Assembly: GCA_026413225.1 (NCBI GenBank)
Contig: CM048557.1
Location: 39,413,371-39,477,370 of the forward strand
Direction of reading: 5' to 3'
DNA from: Otis tarda
Lineage: Eukaryota > Chordata > Aves > Otidiformes > Otididae
DNA: 64,000 nucleotides
Of this stretch, positions 36,291 to 48,671 are shown one piece after another. Position 1 is the first letter of the stretch; each line of letters starts with the position of its first letter. Position numbers and translations under genes: made by a program. The notes beneath the pieces are model-generated. The model was given only the letters and a program-made list of their open reading frames with translations. It searched no databases and was not told the origin of the DNA.

Positions 36291-39200
36291 TCTGCAGGAC
36301 CTAATGAGACCATCTGGAGAACTACTTTTTGATACTCCTCTTCTGATTTGTATTCCTTGAATATAACTTTAATAGCTTTCAGTACAGAATATAGCCAAAA
36401 ATGGCTTCAGTCTTAACATTTTCCCAACTTTTAAATGCAGAGAACTGGTTTAGGTTGTTTTTATGCAATTACCCAATATTCTAGCATCTCATAGAATTAA
36501 CGTTGTAAGAGAGAGGTGCTGTGAAATTTCCACAGAGCCACAATCTGATGCATAATTCCTTTGTAACTAAGACATTGATTTTGCTATGATTCCTGCCAGA
36601 AGATCCTTCCACGTTTTGCACTCAGGAACCTTGGATTAGGCTGAGAGGTCTGTCTGCAAAAATCAGGGCATGAAAGTTGCCAAAATTTGAAAGAAGTGCT
36701 AAGATTATTTGGCTACCTCGAAACCTCTACTCCTTTTCTTCTCCCACTCCTTTCCATGAAGAAGAATATCATAGCTGAAGTGCTAAAAGCTGCAATAGGA
36801 AAATTACATCTCTTAAAACATTTCAATCTTTCCACCCCCTAATTGCAAATTGCCAAACGACAGATTGCAAAGGAAGCTTTGACTACTGTGCTTACAAGTT
36901 CCATACCATTTGCCTGCTAAGTGCAAGATGGAAAGTTACCCCGAAAGCTGCCAGTATTTTTTGTTTATTTTTTGAGATTCATCTGTTTCAAGAAAGACTG
37001 AGATAAGGTGGAAAGAATGAAAACAACAAATGAAAAAAAAAAAAAGTTGTTAAGCAAGAGCAAACAAATTACATATGCATGCTACAGAAATCAAGCACAT
37101 ATAATGAGTCCCCCCCTTTAAATGAATTCAGTGTTGCCAGACTGATGGAATATAGGCACTGCACTGAGTATCGTCAGACTGCTGGTATCTCAGACCTGTC
37201 TATCTCAGCTCTGGACTAGCCATTCAGCTCTGAACCCAAGCTCTGTGTCATAGCTCTGAACTGAAGAGACTGCTCATGAGATTTCTGTTTGTGTTGCTTC
37301 CTTCTTGGATCTATCTAATAAAATTTTCAACAAAAATGTCAATTAGAACAGCTTTTCTGATTTATAATTTCAGTTCAAGAAGGGCTAATGTTGTACATTC
37401 TGTTCCAAAACTCTTTTAGTTTTGGATTAACAAAAACACCAAAGTGAACCTTTGTAGGTGGAAAAGTTGAAACAAGACATAAATCTTATCTTTGATAATG
37501 TGATAATTCACTTAGATGACTGAAGGTAACTTCCTTGCAGTCCCTCTGCAATTGGTACAGTGATCAGGGAGGTCTGCAAGTCTGACTTTCTCCCTGGAAG
37601 CTTCCCCTCGGAGATCATCCTTGTAGAGCTAGCAACAAAAAGTAAAGTGAGAGCATACTCCTTATATTTTAAGGCTGTCATTTTGATCAGGATGGTTATG
37701 CTAGATTACTATCTACATGTATTACCTTTTTCAGTCCCTGAATTCAGGGAAGAAAGAGACACTAGTTGCAAACTATTAATTAATCAATATTACTAATTAA
37801 GTCAGCAATCTATAAAGCTGAGAATAGAACTTTTCTCTTTTAAATGTAATAATAAATTTATATATATACTTATGAAGACTAATTTCCTTCTGATATTCTA
37901 CTTGAGTGACCATCAGTCAGTATGAGTAGAATGAGTTCACATTAAGAGGTTTGGTCAAAAATTACTTTAACAAGACAAACAGCTGAAGCTGAGCTGAATG
38001 ACTGATTCAAGTAGGAGTTACATAAGCAAGGAAAAGTGATTCTGTAACTCTGAGCGAGTAAAGAGCCTCACTATGGATTTAAAACTAGTTAAAAGACAGG
38101 AAAGAAGTGTACTAATAAAGTTATTTTTGTCAAAGTTTCTGATAGATTGCTAAAGAATTTCAGTAGTTCAATGTAGTTATTAATTTGAAGTAGAAGTTAG
38201 TATTAAAACATCCTAATGTTTAGACTATATTATCTTATGTCAGTTTGTCAAAATGATGGCGGATTAGAGAATACTTCTTGAATATCAAATGGAACAAGAG
38301 GAAATGAGCTCAGCTATTATAATTTATACATCATAATGCTGTTCATTATAGCTGGTTTCAAACTACTGTATGTTTAGAATTGTGGTATAGAAATGAATTC
38401 AACATTCTAGGGGACAGAATATATTTTATATACAATAAGCTTTGGGATATATAGTACTGAAAAACTGCAATATCTGTTTTCTACTGCAATAATACGTAAG
38501 TTGCTTAGTACAATGGCATTTTATGGTTACGGATATGTTATTAAATTACTCTGGCAACTTCTAGACACAGTATATAATCTGTTTAATATAAAGCATATAT
38601 TTTAGGGATATACAATACTAATGAAATTAAAACTTTGTAGTACATTTGCTTTTCTAACTTTTCATTATAAACCGTAATAACTAATGGCAAAGTATGTCAA
38701 CTTTGTTGTCTTTCAAAAATCACAAGTAATAAGACAAGACATAACATAAGCCATTCTCAAAAGCATGTAGGTAATATCATACGCTCATACGGTATTAGTG
38801 ACATACTTAAAAGATAATGTTAGACAGATGTTTCATTTTTATTCATATTCATATTTATAATCATTTTTATTCATGTTTAAGTAAGGACTTTTTCATGGCT
38901 CTTCCAAATTTGCAGTATGGAACTTGCAAAATCTTCTACAGAAGTTCCTCCTTTTGCTAAGAGTATATTCAACATTTTCAAGGTTTAATGCATAGTAAAA
39001 ACTATTAAGAGTCCTAAAAAACATCTCAATTTCTTTGTTGCTGTTATCTATCTATCATCATCATCGTCATCATACATCATCTGGTAACACTTTCACTTGA
39101 AGAGGAATTTTACATTTCTCATCTTTAGAGTTCAGAATCCACAGATCTTATAATGCTCTCAGACTGATAATGCACTTCAGTAATTGTACTGTACAGCAAA

Positions 39201-39734
39201 TATTTCTGCGTGCAAGTTTTAAATAGTTATTCAGCTGAATAATGTCACAAATCAGAGCCTCTATTTAAATGTCAGCATGTTATTTCTATTAATATCACAA
39301 GAATGAGACTGGCATTATTACCAATGCATAACAAATGAGATTCAATGAGTAACATTGCCTTGTGTACAGCTGTGCTATCAAAAGTATAAAATTTTATTCA
39401 CTGCATCATAAAACATACCTTTTGTAAGATAAGAAAAGATAATCTTCTTTTAAATATGATAAACAGAAGCTAAAGGCAACATTATGTGGTGTATCTCTGT
39501 TGCATAATCAAAGCTGCTAGTAAAAAACCCTAAGCTGGACATTGAAGTCATATTTAAAAGCTTTAGAAACAGACAGTCTTTCTGACCAGTTGTATCAAAT
39601 ATCCACAGGAATGCTCTGTCATATAAGTGAGCTGCCTCTGTGTTTCGCTCACTCTCATGCATTGTCTTCTGCCAAGCTTTGTCAACTTATGACTGCTCAA
39701 AACAGCTCAATGTCTTTATTGTCATAGCCATGTC
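36291..39734. other. AT-rich spacer, no gene seen
   Basis: No supported gene or transposon. It contains an A-run at about 37034-37046 and a CAT-rich microsatellite at 39046-39082. Confidence 0.6.
39046..39082. repeat. (CTAT)n/(CAT)n microsatellite
   Basis: TATCTATCTATCATCATCATCGTCATCATACATCATC-type compound repeat; imperfect, about 37 bp. Confidence 0.85.
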
Positions 39735-40255
39735 ATAAGAAAGACAAGGTACATAGTTCTCTATTTTGGATTTTGCTGAGCAGTGCTTACACAGGTTCAA
39801 GGCCTTTTTTCTTTCTCACGCTGCCCCACCAAATACTATGCTGGGTGTGCACAAGAAATTGGAAGGGGACACAGACAGGGCAGCTGATCCAAACTGACCA
39901 AAGGGATATCCCAGCCCATAGGACACTGTGCTCAGCAATGAAAGTTGTGCAAAGAAGAAGGAAAGGGGGATGCTTGGAGTTATGACATTTGTCTTCCCAA
40001 GTATCCGCTAAACATGGTGAAGCCCTGCTTTCCAGGAAAGGTGCTAAATATCTGCCTGCTGATGGGAAGTAATGAATCATTTCCTTCATTTGCTTTGCTT
40101 GCACAAGTAGCTTTTGCTTTACCTATTAAACTGTCTTTATCTCAACCCATGAGTTTTCCACATTTACCGTTTTGATTTTCTTTCCCTTCCCACCTAGCAG
40201 GAGTGAGTGAGCAGCTATGTGGAACTTGGCTGCTTACCAGGGTTAAACTGCAACA
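39735..40255 (+). mobile_element. Decayed avian ERV LTR, 5' end eroded
   Basis: This matches the form of a very common avian endogenous retrovirus LTR in sense orientation. Landmarks in order are GCTGAGCAGTGCTTACAC (39774-39791), GCTGATCCAAACTGACCAAA (about 39882-39901), TTTGTCTTCCCAAGTATCC, GGTGAAGCCCTGCTTTCC, and TTTTGCTTTACCTATTAAAC, which includes an ATTAAA polyadenylation signal at 40125-40130. A U5-like end follows, TCTCAACCCATGAGTTTTCC ... GGTTAAACTGCAACA, closing in CA at 40255. The usual TGTCCTGGTTT start is not recognisable, and sequence between about 39770 and 39775 appears deleted relative to the family. No internal retroviral sequence is present. Family recognition is by recall; the left edge is uncertain. 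Confidence 0.75.
40125..40130 (+). promoter_or_regulatory. ATTAAA polyadenylation signal of decayed LTR
   Basis: ATTAAA in ACCTATTAAACTGTC lies about 125 bp before the LTR 3' end, the usual place for the R-region signal. Confidence 0.55.
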
Positions 40256-41538
40256 CCCACAAAAGAAAAACTTGTATAAGGTATCTCTCATCTATTATAT
40301 TAGACTATCTAGATAAGCAACAGCTTGTCTCTAGCCAAGCAAATATTTGATTTTTTTTTTGCGTGGATGGTCAGGAAAAGCTACATCATCTTGGTTGTCA
40401 GTAAAGAGAAACAAAATTAATACAAAAGGTGGTTACTAATACAGAGTTTAAAATAGACTCTGAATGACAAAGGTTTTGACAGGAGGAATTTTTCAGTTGG
40501 ATTTTTTACGCCTTGTGATCAGATGACTTCTCAGTCAGGTTACATTTTTTCAGGTTTTGCTTGTGGAAACACCCAGCTGAACATAGGAAGGAATAGTACA
40601 TCGAAGACTGTGGCACATTAAGGACCAAAGCAGTGGGCTATCTTAATAGTAAAGATTCCAGGACAGAAAGTTTAGTGTGTGATATGAAATGTCTACACTG
40701 AAAGAGTATGTTCCAGTGTCTGCCTGTAAAGGTAATAAATCACAAAAAAGACTATTGAAATGTAATGTGTTATATAGTATTTATAAGTAAAATTAATTCG
40801 TCTGGAAAAAAAATGCTGGAGATAGTCTTTGGAATATAAAGACTTACCTGTTGAAGTAATTTTTATTTCTCAGCTAAGAATAAAAACTCAAGAATGAAAC
40901 TTTAGATAGAACTCCTTAATAATCTAAAGTCTATCCACTATATTAATTTTTTATTATTCAATGTTACACTTATCTGTATCTAATTAAATTATTTGTATTT
41001 AATTTGAAAAGTTCAATGATGCCACACTCAAAAAATTCCTTCTTTGATAAACCAACATTCAAAGACATGTGTTAGAAGCACACAGTTGTTTAGACTGATT
41101 TTTTTTTTTTTACTATATGAGTGAGCATAAGAGATAAAAGTTCGCTGGATCTAATTTGATGCTCCAAATAACTACCACAAAGTTATTGTAGAAGCAGACA
41201 CTACCTTGACATAACAAGTATCTTCATCAGTAAACTCATTCTTGGTAACTGAAATGGAGATATGTAACTGGCAAGAAATTAGCAGTAATCTTAAATTCTC
41301 TTTTCTTAATTCATACAATTCATCAATGAAAACAAAAGTAAGCAAATACATAACCCCTGAAACAATCCTATTATTTTCTCTGTAGTGTCCTTCAGTGGTA
41401 TTCAGTATAAAATATTCATACATTTAACTCAACCTAAATTGTTCAACTTCACTTACCATGAAAGAAAATCAAGCTAATTTCTAATGTCTTTTTCCCAGAT
41501 TTTCTATAAGTTACTTTCCCCAGTAAGGATATTTTTAA

Positions 41539-41625
41539 AAGAAAAAAAACAAATGACACACACACACACAAAAAAAAACCCAAAATCAAACAAAAAAAAA
41601 TCAAAAAGCAAAATAAAAAAAACCC
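41539..41625. repeat. A-rich and (CA)n low-complexity tract
   Basis: A (CA)8 array at about 41556-41571 is embedded in A8-A9 runs and AAAAATCAAA-type sequence. Confidence 0.85.
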
Positions 41626-44600
41626 TCAACCTCCGTAGACAATGATATATATTCTCATTTCCCCCTTTATAACAGTTACAGCATTCAGAAAGACATAATA
41701 GTTTAAACTCTCAAAGAATGATTTTCTAAATAATAGGGTGTAGGGTCTTTTTTTTCTGAAAAATTTCTACTAACTAGCAACTCAATTCAAATTATTTACC
41801 TCTTGAATGAACAAACAGGATTATAAAGCAAAAATCTTTCGAAACTTGAGTCATGGCTAACAGCTGAAAAATGTTTGGACTCTCATTTTAAGCAGCAGCC
41901 CTTCCTAAACAGCAGTATCAGCCCTTGCTCAATATACAGTGCTCAAGTCACTCTAGAGTCCCTTTTTCTGTTTCATCTGCCATCCAAATAACTGTCATTG
42001 TTAGAACATGTTTCTAAAATCAACTTTTGTCAGTCATCCCCAGTTTGTAGAAATACATATAGATGCGAAAATCTTTTTTCGATAGGCTCAAAAAAATCTT
42101 TAATACTTGGAAGAGAAGCAGGCACACATAAGTGTCTGTTGCACCTTATTAGCTTGTTTTCTTGTAAGGTGGGGAAAAAAAAGGGTATTTATTATTTCAT
42201 GTTCTTTTGGTGAACATCTGAGCTTTCCTTTTTGTGAAAAAATTTACTCCTGTGCATAAGGCCACCTCACGGTGACAATAAGACTTGCATTCCTCTAACA
42301 AGTCCAAAATAATTTAACTACAAAAGAGGCTTTCTGCATATCAGTAAATTTCACTTTGAACAGATGTCATTGTTCTACTGCATTTCAGTTTCATTTTATG
42401 GAGTAAAACAAAACCAAATATTAACCTTCATGATTTTCTGAAACTCATAATTTTCTAGTATTAATATGATAATATTCCTCTTTTTCTGAATATTCCTGGA
42501 CCCTGTTTACAGGGTTAAGTGTCACCACAAAAAGCTTCCAATAACATAATTTTTTAAATTGTGAATATATGCTGATAAAGATGAAAAGGTGACAAAATTG
42601 GGTGCAGTAATTTACAATAAACCTTAATCCAAGTATAGAGTTTCAAGTAAAATAGTTGCAAAATGGAAGACACAAGTGACCACATTGACAAACTTTGGAT
42701 GAATTGTAAAGTAGGAGGGAGAGGCAGACTGAAAAAGTCAGAAACACCAGTGCTACTGTGTGTCTCAAAAATTTATAGCAAGATTCCACAATTGCCATTA
42801 TTAAATGCTACTGAAAGGTCAAGTAGCACTAAAATAGAGTAAGGGCTATAATTGGTAATTAGGAAGAAGCCATCAGTATCTTTTGCTTGAAGACTTTTCA
42901 GAACCAAATGAGACCAAATGAAATCAGGCAAGAATGTATCATTCAAAATGCCTTAAAAATAATTAGCAAATAAATTATATAGGGAATAAGTATTTGTTTT
43001 ATCTCTACCTTCCCTTCCAATGCATTATGAAAAAAATAATTATGGTTCAACTCGATAATAGAATAATATCAATCAGCAAAAATATTTAAAACATTTTCAA
43101 TTGTTACCTTTTTTTGGTTGATTGGTTGCTTGCTTGTTTTTTCAGTCAATTTTATCTACAGAATAGGATTTAAAAGATACATTTTCTATTTGAATCTTGA
43201 ATAAACAGGTTTGGTTAAACAGAGTATTGCTATTTATTTTAAGTACAATTGATACAGGAATGTCAATATTTCAGTGAGTCAAAAATAATTTTAATCCTTT
43301 CTAGGCAAATTCACCATCATATTATTAACAATATTTTATATTGTTTTACATATGAGCTTGCTAGATAATTAGAACTTTCAGTATGCCTTTATTATAGATA
43401 AATATGCGGACTCTTTATGGAGCCCATCAGTGGCAGCCAGGTACTTGAACACCTCAAAAGTTCTTGGATTTACATATATTAGGATTACTGTTGAAAGAGG
43501 ACTTGATACACTAATATGTATGTATGTTTTCTAAAAAAAAATAAAAATTATTCTTGCTGAGTACCTGCAGATCAGTACTGAAACACTGTCTAATTGCTCC
43601 ATTTGCTCATGACCAACTTCACAGTCCTTTATTCTCATTTCTACACATCTCAGTGTTGAAAGCTATACATAAGCAGCTGAAATTCCTGGCAACATAAAAT
43701 TATGGACCATAGCTTGCAAAGGTCAATCAATGTTGGTTCCTGAACACTGCTCATTTTCTATCTTGATGAGTTTTGATAAGAACTGTTACACATACCTGCA
43801 GTCCAGCAAGAAATCAAAGTCATCCAGAAAAAAAAAAGTTTTAAACTGTATTGCAGATTACATCTTGCTATCATTATAACATTATGTCATATCCAGTGTA
43901 CTCCGATTGCAGTCATGCTCTTATTAAGATACAATTATCAGGGAAAATATACTTTGTTGTGGGCCATACTGAAAATATTTCAGTGTAATAACAATTCTAT
44001 CTCATATTTAGGGCATTGACATGACACAAATGAAAGGATAAGTAAAGTTAATGGTAATTTCCAGAAGTTATATGGTGATTCATCTACCAACATATCTTCC
44101 CATACACTTTTTGCTTATATAGTTGCAGTATGATAATTTCTGAGTATGTTAGAGTTAATGAGAAGTTTTCTGTTTCATGATAGGATTCTAATAATCAATT
44201 TTAAGATACAACTTCATGCATAGAATGTTTTTATTATAATATGTCGTGGTTATAATATTTTGGGGAAGAACTTAAATTCATGATGGACATCTCAGTTTGG
44301 GAACAATACATGTTGAAAACAAGAACATGTTGAAAAGGAGAAATGTATTGGTTTCACGAGAAAGTAATTAAAGAGAGTTTCTGCAAGTTTCAATTAGGTC
44401 AACAAAAAGGACCATGTACTTGTATATTGAAAAAATTCACACTGCTAGAAATTAATTAATTCACAGTTACAGAAAAAAAAAATCATAAAATCTTCACAAG
44501 TAGTTAATTTTGTAAATTTTATAAAATACATTTTGAAATTCATTTTTGTATTTCCCCTCATGTTTTATTATGAACTAAATTATTTTAACAAAGCAAAACT

Positions 44601-45148
44601 ATTTTGTTGGCTGGTTACATAGTTTGACATTTTATATGCTGGCTGACTGAATTGCACACACATAAACACATATATATATTTATATACATAATATTGTATA
44701 AAGTATTTTTATAGCTTCTGGAATCAGGTTTAAACTTTGTTTCGGATTTTGGCTTGCATATCATAGATTTTACATTTTGCTTTAAATGAAACACAATTTT
44801 TATTTTTTTTTTCAGAAAGCAAACATGAAAGCCAAAATGTAGTGAAACTAAATATGCATGGGAAAAAGTCTCCTCAGGAAGATATATTTTTAAGAAGGAG
44901 TGAAGCATTTTGTTTTCAGTTTATAAAAATATTTCAAAAATTTTACCACTGTGTTCACAGTTGTCTGGAGAAAGCATTCATGTCTGGATTCAGTAAGATA
45001 TTTTAAGTAGCCTAGGATTTTAATTTGATTGTGTTCCTGCTATACTTGAAGTTAGAAACAATCTTAAACATTTTACTGAGCTTTTACCAAGGTAACTTAG
45101 ATTGCTCCACCTAAGAAAATGCATTAATAGTAGAAACGGAAGCCCAAG

Positions 45149-45174
<26 letters not shown>
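45149..45174. repeat. (AT)13 microsatellite
   Basis: An uninterrupted AT dinucleotide array of 26 bp. Confidence 0.95.
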
Positions 45175-45179
<5 letters not shown>

Positions 45180-48100
45180 GTACTGTCTTTGATGCATGTT
45201 CTGGGAACTACAACCCAGGTGCAAGATAAAACATATTTTTAATAGCATATTTCCAGTTGTCTCAGATTCATCTTCTACTATTTTATTTGTAGCAGTAACC
45301 GTTACTAAGTAGCATCTGCAACAACTTATTTCTCCACTTCTTTTCTTATAACTGTCTTTTTTAAATTTTTTCTTTTTATTACTTTGCCCTTTTATTTTCC
45401 TACCAACACTTCATTCTCCTGAGAAAATGAAGAACATTTTGAATCTGTGTTTAACTTCCAGGTGAGCCTGAAACAAAATAAATTGCCTCAATTCTTCATT
45501 TTTTTCATGTAGCAATTTGATTCAGACTTCAGTTGGTACAATTTTCTTCGTAACTGACATGGTTGATACCTTCTAAAATGAACACATTTGATCAATAAAA
45601 AACAGAACACCTGCTTACTGATAGAGTATATCTTGGCGGAATATCTTTCCACCTCTGATTTCAATTCTGAACCTAAGGGATATGTCAAAGTGGGGAGCCT
45701 GGAAACTACAATTTATAGCACCACTGGATATGAAAATTATTACCTCAACAAATCCCAAATGTGATGTTCCTCTCTCTTTTCTGTCATGAATAGTGACATT
45801 ATTTCTTCTCACCTTACTAACATGCTCCTGTGTACCTCAAGTGTAACATCCTTTTCTCCTCAGCAGCCTAAATGATGGTCATGACTCGGTAAAACTCAGA
45901 CCTATTGTTCTATTCTAAGTCTGAAATTAGCTGATTCTATTTCACATCTAAGAATGAATTAAATGTCTCAAATCTCATTTGAAAAAAAATCTATCTATTG
46001 AAGAAAAGACAAGCATACAAATCATGACTTAGGGACATCCTTAGCTCATGACATTGACACTACTACTACTGGTTCCTCTTAAAAACAGAGGTGTTTCATG
46101 ATGACTCCTGTGTGCAAGATAAGTGCCTAAATAATTGGACTGTCTAAGGATAAAATGACAAGTATTATTATTATTGTTTTGCATTATCTTAGATTTTTAG
46201 CAGATGTATGTTTGAAGGATTTGCTACCAGAAAGCAAATATGATACTGTGATACTGAGGAATTTGAGGCAAAAACTAATGAGCATCTTTTTTTAAGTAAA
46301 CACATTTTTTGTGTTCCTGCAGAAAAGGGTAAAGAATGCCCCACATGATGATGCAAATTTTAATCTCCTAGAAATAAACTGGGGTCTATCAGTGACCATC
46401 TGAGCTAATGTTCAACATAAATACTGCTAAAAAACGAAGACCAAAGCCTTAGTTTTATGTTGTTTTTTAAAGGCCTTTAGTTGCCAAGATACTTCTGACA
46501 CAACTTAACCAAAAACCCTACATGATGTGTGTTAGCATTTGCTATTATGCAGTCATCTGTAGTTTTTCATTTAAAGTCCCAAATTCTTTCCTGATGAAGA
46601 TAAAGGTAAAAAAAAAAAAGTCATTATTTAGGAAAGACATTTTGTTTTAAAATAGCACACATGATGGCAAAAGATTTTTTTCCCTTTATGAGAGCAAGTA
46701 CTATCTGAGTGACATCTGAAGATGACCTTCCAAAACATGCAGCTGTTATCTATCTGAAACATGCGTCAAATTAAATGTGTTCTCTTTTCCTGTCTGCAAA
46801 ACATGTATTATGAAGCATTACATCATTGATATGTAATGAAAAAAGAAAGCGCTGCCATCACTGAACATCTGGAACTGCACTGATGATGGAGTGCAGCTGT
46901 TGCCTTTTATGTGAATCGTGATACACAACTGCACAGAAGCATTTCCTTCAAAATCCTTTACTTATGAAATAATGTGTGACAGGAACCTGCATTTCTACTT
47001 CATCCTACATAGTGTGTTCAGAACACTATCAAATGCGTACAAAGATATACACACGATATTCCTAAGGTAAGTTCACAAAGTATGAAGTCTCATAACTTTT
47101 AAGATTCCATGAGAACAGTTTATCTTAAATTATTATGATTGAGGAATTCTGTCACAGAATCTTGCAAATCTGGAGGTGAATTCAATACTGATAAATAATT
47201 GGCATGAAATGGATCAAGTACTTGGGGTACATTATTTGTACCATTATTAATGCTTTTTGATGTACTTTAGAGCACAATTTATTTAACTCTTCCCTTGTCC
47301 AGTTTTTTTTTTCATGTGACAGAACAAGCCGAAATCTTAAGTTAAAATTTTTGTCTTTCTTCTCTTTTACGGACAGTGTTGAAATTAAGATTGAAAAGAA
47401 AATCTTTAGACAGAGAGAGATTTTCCCGTACTAATGCTCACCTTTTTATTGGTCATCCATTTTTAATGGCCAATCTGGTCATTCTGCCAAATGTCAATTG
47501 TTCATAATTTTATAGTGCGTCTGAATACCAGACAAGTAATCACATTCTAGTCTCATAAAATAGAGCCTTATCTAAATAGTTTTCTCATTCCCTTTTGAGC
47601 ATATCCTTATCAAGCTTCCAGGGAATTTATTAATGTCTACAGTTTATCGCACCATACATTTTTGGCCTTTGGATGATAAATCAATTAAATTCAATAGTGC
47701 TTTCTCAGAGCCTCGTTTACACAGTACCTGTTACTTTTCTAAGTATTCTGTATAAAGCTGTATGCTTTAAATAAAACATCAAATATCTCCACATATCTGG
47801 GGTTTTTTTAGAAAGAACAATAAAAAATGCAAGAAAATGTTTAATTTTCAAACACAGAGAATAGGTTACATTTCTCGATTAAAAAGCTAAACAGCTATGT
47901 ACATTTCCTCATTTAGAAAAGCATAGATTGGTCCCCCATCTTGTATACAGAGTAGTTCAGACAGCTATAGGGTCCTATGATTGGGCAGAACATAACTGCA
48001 CTAGGCCATCTCCACTCCATTACCGTCATCATTAATTCTTCCCACACAATTACAGGCACAATGTGAGAAGCGCAGTTATACTAGCTCTCTATACAGTCAA

Positions 48101-48649
48101 CTGAGAAAGCTAGCAATTTAAAGGAGATTATTCAGTTCTTCAATGGCATAAATTGCTCTTTGTCCCTATCTTTTGATGGTTATCTTTTGAGTTTAGTTGG
48201 ATACTTAATGCTAAATTGAATGAAGCTAGTCCTGAGGCTGGAGAGCATAGTTGGGCTGACACTTCAATGGGGAAATTTCCTTAGCTCTTGTAATGATTCA
48301 ACCCTTTTTCGCTGCGTTACTGGTGTGAAGTATCTGGAATAGATTACAGAATTTGAGTATACACATGCAAATACTATTAGTGAAGAGACTTACTTGTGTA
48401 AGATTTTAAAAACAGATTAAGTTAAAACAATCTTCTGGTTTATCATCTAATATCAGAGAAGTAAAATATTACAGCAAGATCTTGCTAAAATCTCTCAGGA
48501 AGTACCACCTGTGAAAGTATTATAGATGAAAAGATGGTTTTCACAATTATTTTTCCCCACAATATGGCATCAGTCTTTCAGAAGTGTATCCAGGATAACA
48601 AAAAAAGTAAGATGTTCTCTGCAGGTATATTAACCAATGTATCAGTTTT

Positions 48650-48671
48650 CTGTTAAGCCTTGGCTTAACAG
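48650..48671. repeat. Perfect inverted repeat, 10-bp arms
   Basis: CTGTTAAGCC, TT, GGCTTAACAG: two 10-bp arms around a 2-nt centre. Pairing does not extend outward, so it is a short near-palindrome rather than a precursor RNA hairpin. Confidence 0.8.
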
